Notes: generated by a model from the sequence alone, not told the origin. A stretch of 41,189 bases of DNA from Fidelibacterota bacterium (GCA_947475895.1 CANJMF010000006.1:81184-122372); one strand, 5' to 3'. Positions 15,884-23,961 are shown, counted from the stretch's first letter. Made by a program: numbers and translations.

Positions 15884-16966
15884 TTACTTGGACAAATACC
15901 CGTCAATCCGACGAATTTTTGTATCGACGTCAGCGTTGACGCTCATGCCTGCACGCAACGGCGGCGTATCCGCTGTCGCGTCGACGCTGATACGAACCGG
16001 TATGCGTTGAACGACCTTGATCCAGTTGCCGCTCGAATTCTGTGGCGGCAGCACGGCAAATTCTGCGCCGCTCGCTTGGCTAATGCTGGTCACCTTGCCG
16101 GGAAATTTTCGCCCAGGGTATGTGTCGACCGTCACCTCAACATCCTGCCCCACGCGCATTTGCGTCAGGTCGGTTTCTTTGAAATTGGCTTCGATCCACA
16201 CGCCAGCCGTCGACACAATGCTCAGAAGAGGCGCGCCCGTACGCGCAAAATCACCGGGCTTTGGTAGCTGACTGACGATGCCGTCAAAGGGCGCGACAAT
16301 CGTCGCGCGCTCAAAAAGCCGCTCCGCGGAAGCCTTAGCCGCCAACGCCTGCTGATAGGTCGGGTGCTTCATTGGATCGATGTTTGGATCACCCTGCAAT
16401 GATGCCAGTATTTCCGCCTGCTCTTGTTTGAGGAGCGCGATATTGCGCTGAGCCGTCTCTAAATTATGTTTTGCATCGTCGAGCTTGGCGGCCGCGACAT
16501 AATTACTCGCCGCCAAAGTCGCTTGGCGTTTGTATTCGCGCTCAGCGAACGCAACATTGCTTTGCATCAGCGCCGTGGATTCCTGCTTCTGACGATAACG
16601 CGCCTTGGCTTGTTCAATACTGGCGAGCGCGGCACGCATATTTGCTTCGGCGCCCGCGAGGGCGATCTGATAGTTCGACGAATCAATCGCCACCAATGGC
16701 TGCCCTTTGGTGACCTTTTGATTTTCGCTCACGAGCACGTTCAAAATGTTGCCCGACACTTCGGGGCTCAACGAGGCGATATCGGCTTTGATATAGGCGT
16801 TATCGGTGCTCACGAACCGTCCGCCGGACAGATAAAGCGCGCCCGCGACCAGGACGACAATCAACGGAATCACGAACATAAGAACGCGACGCACGGTCAG
16901 GAAGCTGCGTCCGTCGCCATGCATGACAGTAGATTGAAGTGATAACTGTTGAGGTTCTGCGTTCAT
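15884..16966 (-). CDS. emrA: HlyD-family membrane fusion protein, EmrA-like
   Basis: A 360-residue periplasmic adaptor with one N-terminal transmembrane helix (about residues 28-48, VLMFVIPLIVVLVAGALYL). A biotinyl-lipoyl half-motif (NAYIKADIASLSPEVSGNI) follows, then a long coiled-coil hairpin (about 95-210, with repeated Gln/Lys/Glu helices), the second lipoyl half (ATIVAPFDGIVSQL) and a beta-barrel ending in GMSVNADVDT. It links the EmrB exporter to an outer-membrane channel. AAGGATAAGGATT precedes the ATG, overlapping the end of marR, so the operon marR-emrA-emrB is tightly coupled. Confidence 0.94.
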   Translation of the reverse strand: MNAEPQQLSLQSTVMHGDGRSFLTVRRVLMFVIPLIVVLVAGALYLSGGRFVSTDNAYIKADIASLSPEVSGNILNVLVSENQKVTKGQPLVAIDSSNYQIALAGAEANMRAALASIEQAKARYRQKQESTALMQSNVAFAEREYKRQATLAASNYVAAAKLDDAKHNLETAQRNIALLKQEQAEILASLQGDPNIDPMKHPTYQQALAAKASAERLFERATIVAPFDGIVSQLPKPGDFARTGAPLLSIVSTAGVWIEANFKETDLTQMRVGQDVEVTVDTYPGRKFPGKVTSISQASGAEFAVLPPQNSSGNWIKVVQRIPVRISVDATADTPPLRAGMSVNADVDTKIRRIDGYLSK

Positions 16967-16971
16967 AATCC

Positions 16972-17448
16972 TTATCCTTCGGCCGATTTTTTGGCCGGCA
17001 CACTCGCGGTTAAATTATAGCTATCGAAATTGGCCCTCATCCGGCGCAACAACTCGATCATTTGAGATTGTTGCTCCGGCGACATACCTTGCGTCGCGAG
17101 GGCGCGAAGCTCTTCAAATTCCCGTTGAAGCATTTTGATGATGGGATCGGCTTGCGGCGTTAGAAACAATTTCAAAGCGCGCCGATCATGCGGATCGGGG
17201 CGACGTTCGATGAGGCCCGCAGCCGCCATGCGGTCCAGCGTGCGCGCTAATGTGATCGGTTGAATATCGAGAATGTCGGCGAGGCCGGCTTGCGTAATGC
17301 CCTCGTTGAGATTGAGGTGCCACAAGGCCCGCCACTGTTCGTTCGTCTGACCCACCGCGCGCGCGCGCATTTGCACGTACCGCGCCATGTCGCGCGACAG
17401 TTCGTAGACTTCAAGTCCGATAGGAAAAACGGGTTTGTTCATGACCAT
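16972..17448 (-). CDS. MarR-family transcriptional regulator of the emrAB operon
   Basis: A 158-residue winged-helix regulator. The MarR core runs from about residue 35 to 120: LNLNEGITQAGLADILDIQPITLARTLDRM is the helix-turn-helix, and AAGLIERRPDPHDRRALKLFLT is the wing with the conserved D-x-R-x-x-x-L pattern. N- and C-terminal helices for dimerisation flank it. The first gene of a three-gene operon with emrA and emrB, it most likely represses the operon from palindromic sites at 17469-17499 and is relieved by a small-molecule ligand. ATG codons at 17448 and 17442 are both possible starts; neither has a strong Shine-Dalgarno. Confidence 0.92.
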   Translation of the reverse strand: MVMNKPVFPIGLEVYELSRDMARYVQMRARAVGQTNEQWRALWHLNLNEGITQAGLADILDIQPITLARTLDRMAAAGLIERRPDPHDRRALKLFLTPQADPIIKMLQREFEELRALATQGMSPEQQSQMIELLRRMRANFDSYNLTASVPAKKSAEG

Positions 17449-17468
17449 TACTTAGCGTGAGGTCATTA

Positions 17469-17499
17469 ATATACAAGGTATATAATATACGCGATATAC
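17469..17499. promoter_or_regulatory. Probable MarR operator: palindromic ATATAC/GTATAT cluster
   Basis: The arms GTATAT and ATATAC form a perfect 6+1+6 palindrome at 17478-17490. Further ATATAC copies at 17469-17474 and 17494-17499 make a second inverted pair with 3-base spacing and a direct repeat. The cluster is 21-51 bases upstream of marR in an AT-rich promoter region, the usual place for MarR autoregulation. Confidence 0.65.
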
Positions 17500-17549
17500 T
17501 ATGTTGCATGGCAGCATTGCGTGCCGTGCAAACCAAATAATATTAGTTA

Positions 17550-18770
17550 TCAGGTGCTTATGGGGTTGTAACGTTTTGCGAGCGCTGGGACAAACGATGG
17601 TGTCCGAGCACGCACACTCGCTCCCGCGCCTGCTGCGGCCGCCAGGATGTCTTCCATATCCTGGCAATAGCTCCAGAATTCTTCCTCATAATTGCGCCGC
17701 CAAAACCCGCCATGAACGCGGTGCGTCACCGCCATCTTGCCCATGTAGTCGTCTTCATTGGCATGGGACCACGGCTTGGTTGCCACTGCGAACGACATTC
17801 CGTCGCACCCATAGATGTCCACTTGCTTCGAGATCGTGAGCGCGACCGGAAGCACCAGCATCGTAAAAATATTGGCCGTGGCCGCAGTCAAAAATTCCTG
17901 CGTCAGATCCAGATTGAATTTCGGCCGCCGGTCATTGCCGATGCCGATGATGCGTTCATGCGCACTCTCCGGCACTAGAAGCCGGAAATATGGAACATAG
18001 CCCAGCTGCGTGATGAGCACGCGCGACGGAACTTCCATGGCACGCGCCATGTCTTGCCGGAATTTCCCGGCATAAAGCGATGCGCCGCAATGCTGAACCG
18101 GATCGCCGCAAAAGAGAATTTCAGGATTCAGGTGATCGAGCGCAGCCTCATCGCCGAGCGTCGAATTGCAAATCATACGCAAATCCGCTTTTGGGTCGAC
18201 CCTGACTGAAACGACTTTCGCAAGTGAAGGGCCGTTGCCGAATGCGGCAACCGACTTTCCTTTCCATGCTTTCAAGCGCTGCTGAAAGGCGCGATAGCAC
18301 TGCATTACAAGCTGCTCGAGTTCACTCTGCTCAAAAAGCTGGTAGACGAACCGAATTGTTAGCAAGGTTTCTTGTTGAACAGTTGCTGGATCAGCGAAAA
18401 CGATTTCGGCGCCGGTCTGCGCCGCAATCCGGCGAGCTTCCGTTACCGCTTGATCGCTCGTTTGCCAAACCACAATCCCCTTGAGGCGATAGCGTGCCGG
18501 ATCAAACGACTTTGCGTCCGGGAACTCGACCTTGCCCTGATAGCTCGGCGCAAAATCGGCAATAGCCGGATCAAGGTCGCGATTAAGATATAGCTTAGCC
18601 ATGGACAATATTTGCGCCGTGTCCAGCAGCGCGTAATCGTCACCGCTATAGGGGAAAACCAGTCGGTCGATTTTCTGAAGTGCCGGCAGAAAATGCCACA
18701 CGCTGCGAAACAACTGGTCGAACAGTTGTGGCCGGCTGGGAAACGGCGGGTAAAAAAGGATGTCGGCCAT
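17550..18770 (-). CDS. Unknown protein with GNGPSL motif (DUF115/GT42-like Rossmann domain)
   Basis: A 406-residue soluble protein. Residues 1-160 form an unrecognised N-terminal domain rich in aromatic residues. From about 173 the sequence SVAAFGNGPSLAKV resembles the nucleotide-sugar-binding loop shared by GT42 sialyltransferases (CST-I/II) and by DUF115/MptE-like and flagellin-glycosylation Maf proteins. MICNSTLGDEAALDHLNPEILFCGDP follows, comparable to the 'RCNQF...' segment of GT42. Later segments include VDIYGCDGMSF, again similar to the family's D-x-x-G-x-D/C region. A glycosyltransferase role is inferred, not shown. The C-terminal part holds a helix ending in an Ala-rich stretch. It is alone on the minus strand, downstream of the pirin gene. 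Confidence 0.6.
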   Translation of the reverse strand: MADILFYPPFPSRPQLFDQLFRSVWHFLPALQKIDRLVFPYSGDDYALLDTAQILSMAKLYLNRDLDPAIADFAPSYQGKVEFPDAKSFDPARYRLKGIVVWQTSDQAVTEARRIAAQTGAEIVFADPATVQQETLLTIRFVYQLFEQSELEQLVMQCYRAFQQRLKAWKGKSVAAFGNGPSLAKVVSVRVDPKADLRMICNSTLGDEAALDHLNPEILFCGDPVQHCGASLYAGKFRQDMARAMEVPSRVLITQLGYVPYFRLLVPESAHERIIGIGNDRRPKFNLDLTQEFLTAATANIFTMLVLPVALTISKQVDIYGCDGMSFAVATKPWSHANEDDYMGKMAVTHRVHGGFWRRNYEEEFWSYCQDMEDILAAAAGAGASVRARTPSFVPALAKRYNPIST

Positions 18771-18836
18771 GGCCCATAAAACCAGCGTCAGATAGCGCCG
18801 ATTCTACCCACATGCCGACATTAAGCAAACACTCAG

Positions 18837-19544
18837 CTACGCCGCCGCCGGGAGGTCGAAAAGCAGCAGTTCAGTATCGGTGCTTGCTACCAGCTTCAGC
18901 GCCGTCTCTTTTGTGACGGCTGCGCCATCACCGGCGGTTAAAGCTATGCCGTTCACCTCAACGTCACCTGCCGCCACCTGAATCCAGGCAGCTCGCTGCG
19001 GCTTTAACTCGTGCGTCACGTTTTCCGCCGGCCTGAGGACAGACGCGTACAAATTTACGTCTTGGTGAATCGTCACCGACCCATCGCGACCGTCCGGTGA
19101 ACCGACGAGGCGCAATTGTCCTTGCCGCTGCTCCCAAGGAACAGCGATTTGCTCGTAGCTCGGCTCAAGATTCTTTTGGTTAGGCAAAATCCAAATCTGC
19201 AACAACTTGGTCGCATCAGCCTTGGACGGATTGTATTCGCTGTGTTGAATACCGCTTCCCGCGCTCATGCGCTGGATATCGCCGGGCTTGATCACGGAGC
19301 CCGTTCCAATGCTGTCCTTATGCTGGAGCGCACCCTCAAGAATATAGGTGATGATCTCCATGTCGCGATGGCCATGGGTCGGAAAACCGTGCCCGGCCGC
19401 AACGGTATCTTCGTTGATGACGCGCAGCGCCGAGAAACCCAAATGCTGCGGGTCATAATAATCGCCGAAGGAGAATGTGTGGAATGTATCGAGCCAGCCA
19501 AAATTGAAGTGGCCGCGATCGTTACCTTTACGTACCTTGATCAT
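18837..19544 (-). CDS. Pirin family protein (YhaK-like bicupin)
   Basis: A 235-residue pirin-type bicupin. The N-terminal cupin shows all metal ligands: GFPTHGHRDMEIITYILEG (two His plus later residues) and GSGIQHSEYN (His and Glu). FNFGWLDTFHTFSFGDYYD is the family's N-terminal signature. The second cupin is degenerate. Bacterial pirins include quercetin 2,3-dioxygenases and redox sensors; the substrate here is unknown. GGGTGAGGCGTC precedes the ATG. Length and motifs are typical of the YhaK class. Confidence 0.93.
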   Translation of the reverse strand: MIKVRKGNDRGHFNFGWLDTFHTFSFGDYYDPQHLGFSALRVINEDTVAAGHGFPTHGHRDMEIITYILEGALQHKDSIGTGSVIKPGDIQRMSAGSGIQHSEYNPSKADATKLLQIWILPNQKNLEPSYEQIAVPWEQRQGQLRLVGSPDGRDGSVTIHQDVNLYASVLRPAENVTHELKPQRAAWIQVAAGDVEVNGIALTAGDGAAVTKETALKLVASTDTELLLFDLPAAA

Positions 19545-19602
19545 GACGCCTCACCCTTTTGCACTCCGCCATAGATAGGGTGGCAACACTGGAACGGCAA
19601 GG

Positions 19603-20472
19603 TTACCGATCAGCCAGCAATGTCATCAACGACGAGGTGTCGAGCCGTCGGCCGCCCTCGGCTTGGACGTTGGCGTAAAACTGATCGACCAGGGCCGTAA
19701 CGGGCAGCCGCGAACCATTGCGGCGGGCCTCCTCGAAACAAATGCCGAGGTCCTTGCGCATCCAGTCCACGCTGAAGCCGAAATCATATTTGTTCTGAAG
19801 CATAGTCTTGGCACGGTTTTCCATCTGCCAGGACTGAGCCGCGCCTTTTGAAATCACATCGACAACGGCCTCCATATCAAGCCCTGCCTTCAATCCGAAA
19901 CTCATGCCTTCGGCAAGCGCTTGAACGAGGCCGGTGATACAGATTTGGTTGACCATCTTTGTGAGTTGGCCGGAACCGCTGGCCCCCATCAGCCGTGACG
20001 CGCGGGCGTATGCAGCCATCACCGGTTCCGCCTTGGCATAATCCGCGTCGGCACCGCCGCACATGATCGTGAGAACACCTTTCTCAGCGCCGGCTTGGCC
20101 GCCGGATACGGGCGCATCGAGGAAACCGACACCGAGGCCCGCGCACTCCGCAGCCATTTCGCGCGCAACGTTCGCCGAGGTCGTTGTGTGATCTGCGATC
20201 ACGGCTCCTGCAGCGACACCCGCCAGAATACCGTCCGGGCCGGTAACCACGGCGCGCACATCATCGTCGTTACCGACGCAGCACATGACAACAGAAGCAC
20301 CCGCGCTGGCCTGGCGCGGTGTAGGTGCAAAAGCCCCGCCGTGCGCTTTCGCCCACGCCTCGGCCTTGGCTAGCGTGCGGTTATAGACGGTGACGCGATG
20401 GCCTTTAGCGACGAGATGCCCGGCCATGGGAAAACCCATGGCGCCGAGACCTATGAATGCGACTGTAGCCAT
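19603..20472 (-). CDS. 3-hydroxyisobutyrate dehydrogenase-family (beta-hydroxyacid) NAD(P) oxidoreductase
   Basis: A 289-residue dehydrogenase. The N-terminal Rossmann motif is GLGAMGFPMAGHL with VYNRT after strand 2. The substrate-binding signature DAPVSGGQAGAEKG lies near residue 120, and the catalytic lysine is in GSGQLTKMVNQ near residue 170. A helical C-terminal dimerisation domain follows. The family oxidises 3-hydroxyisobutyrate, tartronate semialdehyde, 6-phosphogluconate or similar compounds. The Asn-Arg after strand 2 fits NADP preference, but the true substrate is uncertain. GAAACAGGAGGCGCGG provides a strong ribosome-binding site. Confidence 0.92.
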   Translation of the reverse strand: MATVAFIGLGAMGFPMAGHLVAKGHRVTVYNRTLAKAEAWAKAHGGAFAPTPRQASAGASVVMCCVGNDDDVRAVVTGPDGILAGVAAGAVIADHTTTSANVAREMAAECAGLGVGFLDAPVSGGQAGAEKGVLTIMCGGADADYAKAEPVMAAYARASRLMGASGSGQLTKMVNQICITGLVQALAEGMSFGLKAGLDMEAVVDVISKGAAQSWQMENRAKTMLQNKYDFGFSVDWMRKDLGICFEEARRNGSRLPVTALVDQFYANVQAEGGRRLDTSSLMTLLADR

Positions 20473-20547
20473 TAACCGCGCCTCCTGTTTCAGAGAGGCG
20501 CGAAGAATGGCGAAAAAACTGGAAGAGCGCTACCCGCGCTTTGGGTC

Positions 20548-22092
20548 TTAGCCGCCGTCGGCGCTGGCGCGACAGAACTGATTGTTCTGCTTCAGCTGTA
20601 TGCAGGCCGTTTCTGCCGCCGACATGGAAGTATACGAACCAGCCATCAATCGAAAGAAGATGCCCTTTTCACCAAGGTCCACCTTACGGATGATCGGTTT
20701 TACGCCGGTCAAAATCGCCTTGTTATGCGACATGACTTCGTCCCAGCCACGCTTTGCCGAAGCTTCCGAACTAAAGGACGCCAAATGTACAACCGGGCCC
20801 GTGATTTCCGTTGTCATGGGATCGGCTTCTACCACGGCCGCAGGTTTTACAGACGCGGTTTGGGCCTCCGCGGCCTTTTTACTGCCCTCGCCGCCATTTC
20901 GGCCTATCGCCTGCGACGGCAATAACCCGGTACGAAGCACCTGATCGATGGCGACCTTTTCCGCATCGAACTCATTCGAGGTGATCAATCTGTCGGTACG
21001 CAAAGCCTCGAGATAACCGACCATCGAGGCGCCTTCGATGACGTCGCGCGGCGGCGGTTGTCTGTTCGAGCGCTCGTCGGGGATTTCGGGCAACAGCGCA
21101 TTCAAAATCATGGTGCGTTCCAGCGCATGCTGTTGAGCTGTGATGGCGCGCATTTCGAATGCGCGGCGCAAAGCCGTCAATCGCGCGCTGATTGCATCGG
21201 CACCAGGCACACTTCGCTCGAGGCCGATGCCGGCTGGATCGCGCGTATAAGGAAGAAGCGCGCCAATATTGGCGTTACGACGACGATTGAATTCTTCTTC
21301 CGTGATGAGCGCTTCTTCCTGCAAGCGCCGCAGAGTCTGAAAACGCTGCACGATATTTCGCTGACCGGTAGTAAGCGACATGTCGCCCGGACCCAGCGCC
21401 GCCGGTCTCGGCGGATCAGGCATGACTGAAGCGGGGACAAATCCGCGCGCCTGCAATGGTGCCTTAGCGGCGGTCGTCGAGTTGATCACGACCGTCTCTT
21501 CTTCGTCTTTGCTGACCTTCGCCTGAGGAACAACCATGACCTGCGTCGTCATTTGCGCTGGCTTACTTGTGACCAAGGGCGGTGCTTTTTCGGCAACGAC
21601 TGGCTGCGGTACGATGACAGCGGCCGTTGGTTGTTGCGTTACCGGGGCCCGAACTGCGGGAGCGGTCGCCGGAGTATGTGTTTCACTTGCCATTACCGGA
21701 GTTTTCGCGGGGGGCGGCGCAAGCGGTACGGGTTGGCTGGGCGCTGACGTACTCAAGCTGCCGAGCGGTACGCGCTGCGATGTTTGTGAGTGGGCGGCGT
21801 CTGTGGAAGGCGCCGGGAGGAGCATCGCATCTGAAGAAGGAGGCGCAGGCGTCGCTGCAGCCGCACTTCCCGGAACCGGCGCATTCAAAGGGTCAAGCGC
21901 CGCAACCGCGATGGGCGGCGTAGACGCAGCAGCATCAGCCGGCGCTCCGGGTTGAGCCGTATCAGCCATGGCCGACTCTTGCTGCTTACGCGCGCGAAAA
22001 TCGAACATTTCTTTGGCGCTCATGCATCCGCTGAGCGCCGCCGAAAATCCGATCGCAAAACTTATTTCGATGATATGGCGCGTCGTCGCCAT
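20548..22092 (-). CDS. Lipoprotein with three SHOCT-like repeats and a C-terminal SPOR domain
   Basis: A 514-residue lipoprotein; the lipobox AALSGC puts the acylated Cys near residue 23. A long Pro/Ala/Ser-rich linker (about 40-235) should span the periplasm. Three related short helical modules follow: RFQTLRRLQEEALITEEEF near 250, RLTALRRAFEMRAITAQQH near 305 and YLEALRTDRLITSNEF near 360. Each has the SHOCT-like pattern of a Leu-rich helix, an 'ITxxEF' turn and a second helix. A SPOR domain (about 435-510: VVHLASFSSEASAKRGWDE ... FFRLMAGSYTSMSAAETAC) ends it; SPOR domains bind denuded septal peptidoglycan. The ATG at 22092 follows GAGGGAAGATC. A perfect CtrA-type box lies 105-119 bases upstream, so cell-cycle-timed expression at division is likely. 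Confidence 0.8.
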   Translation of the reverse strand: MATTRHIIEISFAIGFSAALSGCMSAKEMFDFRARKQQESAMADTAQPGAPADAAASTPPIAVAALDPLNAPVPGSAAAATPAPPSSDAMLLPAPSTDAAHSQTSQRVPLGSLSTSAPSQPVPLAPPPAKTPVMASETHTPATAPAVRAPVTQQPTAAVIVPQPVVAEKAPPLVTSKPAQMTTQVMVVPQAKVSKDEEETVVINSTTAAKAPLQARGFVPASVMPDPPRPAALGPGDMSLTTGQRNIVQRFQTLRRLQEEALITEEEFNRRRNANIGALLPYTRDPAGIGLERSVPGADAISARLTALRRAFEMRAITAQQHALERTMILNALLPEIPDERSNRQPPPRDVIEGASMVGYLEALRTDRLITSNEFDAEKVAIDQVLRTGLLPSQAIGRNGGEGSKKAAEAQTASVKPAAVVEADPMTTEITGPVVHLASFSSEASAKRGWDEVMSHNKAILTGVKPIIRKVDLGEKGIFFRLMAGSYTSMSAAETACIQLKQNNQFCRASADGG

Positions 22093-22196
22093 GATCTTCC
22101 CTCGCACCCGGTACGCTCGCTATCCGTCAATCATATCGCAGCACGATTATTTTTGCGACGTGATCAGACTCCCGACCGAACCCTGACGGACGCCAC

Positions 22197-22211
22197 TTAA
22201 CAAACTCTTAA
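22197..22211. promoter_or_regulatory. CtrA-type box TTAA-N7-TTAA upstream of the SPOR lipoprotein
   Basis: TTAACAAACTCTTAA matches the CtrA pattern exactly. It sits between the terminator at 22242-22273 and the lipoprotein start at 22092, where its only plausible target is that minus-strand gene. Confidence 0.6.
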
Positions 22212-22241
22212 GTCACCGTCGCCCTAAGCCAGCGACGTTAG

Positions 22242-22273
22242 AAAAAAACCCGCCGTTCAAGATAACGGCGGGT
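22242..22273 (-). terminator. Strong rho-independent terminator (minus strand)
   Basis: A perfect 10-bp stem (ACCCGCCGTT at 22248-22257 pairing with AACGGCGGGT at 22264-22273) with a 6-base loop is followed on the minus strand by seven T residues. No protein gene ends just upstream of it on that strand, so it must end a non-coding transcript (see the ncRNA entry). Confidence 0.9.
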
Positions 22274-22383
22274 GGAGTCTCAAAGAGGAGAGGACCGATA
22301 ACATACAAAACGGGCCCGAAACCCGTCGTGAAAGCCTAGCTCTAATGGGAACAACTGTTTACGCCCTCAAGCTTGAACTTCAC
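22242..22383 (-). ncRNA. Predicted ~140-nt small RNA with anti-Shine-Dalgarno motif
   Basis: On the minus strand a promoter (22390-22418) is followed, without any sizeable ORF, by a terminator at 22242-22273. The implied transcript of about 140 nt contains a small ACGGG/CCCGT hairpin in the middle. A pyrimidine-rich tract CCTCTCCTCTTT at about 22283-22294 is complementary to purine-rich ribosome-binding sites, as in several alphaproteobacterial trans-acting sRNAs. A 15-codon frame inside it has no ribosome-binding site. It does not match 6S, tmRNA, SRP RNA or RNase P as far as I can tell. It lies between the SPOR lipoprotein and the S24-like regulator. Confidence 0.68.
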
Positions 22384-22389
22384 GTCTCC

Positions 22390-22418
22390 ATAATCTCAAT
22401 CAATATTGCATATGTCAA
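22390..22418 (-). promoter_or_regulatory. Sigma-70-type promoter for the predicted sRNA
   Basis: On the minus strand TTGACA (22418-22413) is a perfect -35 and GATTAT (22395-22390) is a 4-of-6 match to the -10, separated by exactly 17 bases. The expected start is near 22383, about 140 bases before the terminator's T run. Confidence 0.68.
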
Positions 22419-22608
22419 TAGCTTTTTTACCTTTCATTGCACATCGACGGAGTCCTCTTACGTCAAATCCTTATATTTTCTCGCAATTATGCGAGTAAGT
22501 TCCAAACGAGGCTTATACCCGAGATGAATTTTTAATATATCTGATAGAATTAATACGCTCATTCGGCGCTTTTTTTAATAAGAGGCGCAATGTTACATTG
22601 GCGGCTTC

Positions 22609-23406
22609 ATGGACGGAGATCGCATTACCGCGACTATCCCCGACGCATCAGCTCATCAGGAGCAGACGCGTCAGCTCGTCCGCGCCATGATGGCTCTGAC
22701 CGGCGATACCGCGAGCGGCCTCGCGAAGGCGGCCGGTCTTACCGCCTCGACGCTCAACCGCTTCATGCACAAGCCGGTACGTCACACGCTGAGTCAGCGG
22801 ACAATGTTGGCGTTAATGACCGAAACGTTCCGCCGCATTAAAGACCGGCCTCTACAATCATTGTCCGCAACCGCGTTAAGTGCGCTTGGGCCTGCGATTG
22901 CAGTTTATGAACATGGCATTGTTGACCTTGCACCGGATGTGAAGCCCGCACTACAGGCCGCCAAATCCGCCGTTGCCGCATCGATCCGCCGCCAGGCCCC
23001 GCACCTTGAAAGCGCCGCTCCTGAATTACCGGTTTTGCTTGCGACGACCTGCGGCGTGAATATTAGCGCAGCCGACTTTACTCAGGCGCCACTGACGACA
23101 CCTCGCCCGCCCTTCCTCGAAAGCGATGCCGGGGCCTTTGCCATTTTAATGCCCGACCAAAGCATGGCGCCGCGCTTCGATGCCGGCGATATGCTGTACG
23201 TCAGCCCAGCCCGCGCGTTGGAGGGTGAACGCCTCGATGTGGTTGTGGAACGGAAAGTCGGCGGGAGCGTCATCGGCACCCTCGTCGCGATCACATCCGA
23301 CACTGTTCGGATCGCGACACTTCAGCCCCGCATGCGCCAGTCTTTTGCGCGGGATAAAGTTAGAGGCCTTTACCGGATTGTCGGTGTGCAGCGGCTTGGT
23401 GGTTAG
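22609..23406 (+). CDS. Transcriptional regulator with S24 (LexA/CI-like) C-terminal domain
   Basis: A 265-residue protein with an N-terminal helix-turn-helix (about 20-65: ASGLAKAAGLTASTLNRFMHKP), a linker of about 90 residues, and an S24-type domain from about 165. The serine region reads DQSMAPRFDAGDMLYVSPARALEGE (Ser near 185), with the usual S-M-x-P-x-F-x-x-G-D pattern. The position that normally carries the catalytic lysine reads GTLVA, and the self-cleavage Ala-Gly site is not obvious, so it is probably a repressor that does not autocleave. There is no adjacent prophage. The ATG at 22609 has only a weak GGCGG upstream. Its stop overlaps that of the convergent DUF2141 gene. Confidence 0.82.
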   Translation: MDGDRITATIPDASAHQEQTRQLVRAMMALTGDTASGLAKAAGLTASTLNRFMHKPVRHTLSQRTMLALMTETFRRIKDRPLQSLSATALSALGPAIAVYEHGIVDLAPDVKPALQAAKSAVAASIRRQAPHLESAAPELPVLLATTCGVNISAADFTQAPLTTPRPPFLESDAGAFAILMPDQSMAPRFDAGDMLYVSPARALEGERLDVVVERKVGGSVIGTLVAITSDTVRIATLQPRMRQSFARDKVRGLYRIVGVQRLGG

Positions 23407-23888
23407 CCGCGCAGCGTAACGGTCATCGGCGTCAACGGGCCTTTTACCTCAAAAATCGCCTCATCCAAGCGTGGCGCGCGCATCTCAAAGCGCGGATTGT
23501 TTGAAGTGCCGTATGGTTCTGCCGGCAACCCGATCCAGGTTTTATCAAACTTTGTGTTGTCGTTGCGGTCATGAAAGGACGCGATGGCGTATCCGCCGGC
23601 CTTTGGCACGGGAACGCACACTGTCACTGCTCCCTTCGCTGCCGGAACACGAATCCGATCCGACCTGAAAACGCCTTTCAAAAAGTGCTCTGGGACGTCG
23701 TCATAAAGCTCGACGACCACAACGCCACGGTCATCTTTAATGTTGTTCACCGTTACAAGGATAGAATAGGGCCGCTGTTCGCACGGCACCGCCGCGGCAG
23801 AATCGTGATTGTCTTCTGCCATAGCCATAGGCGCAGCGAGCGCAAACGCCAGCAAGGCCGTAACCGGCCAACGACGAACAAAGCTCAT
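23403..23888 (-). CDS. DUF2141 family secreted protein
   Basis: A 161-residue protein with a signal peptide ending near AMA-E at residue 24. The DUF2141 fold follows: ILVTVNNIKDDRGVVVVELYD, then YAIASFHDRNDNTKFDKTWIGLPAEPYGTSN, the family's most conserved stretch, and a final PLTPMTVTLRG. Asp/Asn residues of HDRNDNTKFD may bind a divalent cation. Function is unknown. GGGGAGTTCGC precedes the ATG. Confidence 0.9.
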   Translation of the reverse strand: MSFVRRWPVTALLAFALAAPMAMAEDNHDSAAAVPCEQRPYSILVTVNNIKDDRGVVVVELYDDVPEHFLKGVFRSDRIRVPAAKGAVTVCVPVPKAGGYAIASFHDRNDNTKFDKTWIGLPAEPYGTSNNPRFEMRAPRLDEAIFEVKGPLTPMTVTLRG

Positions 23889-23961
23889 GCGAACTCCCCA
23901 AAGGTTGCCCGACTATACCGACCTCAGGTATGCACGGGAATAAGGCTTATATTAAGGCGGC

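Noticed and set aside
22590-22841. 83-codon frame beginning ahead of the S24-like regulator
   Set aside because: It has an AAGAGG upstream, but its Arg/Ser-rich sequence overlaps the regulator in another frame and the regulator carries clear domain motifs.
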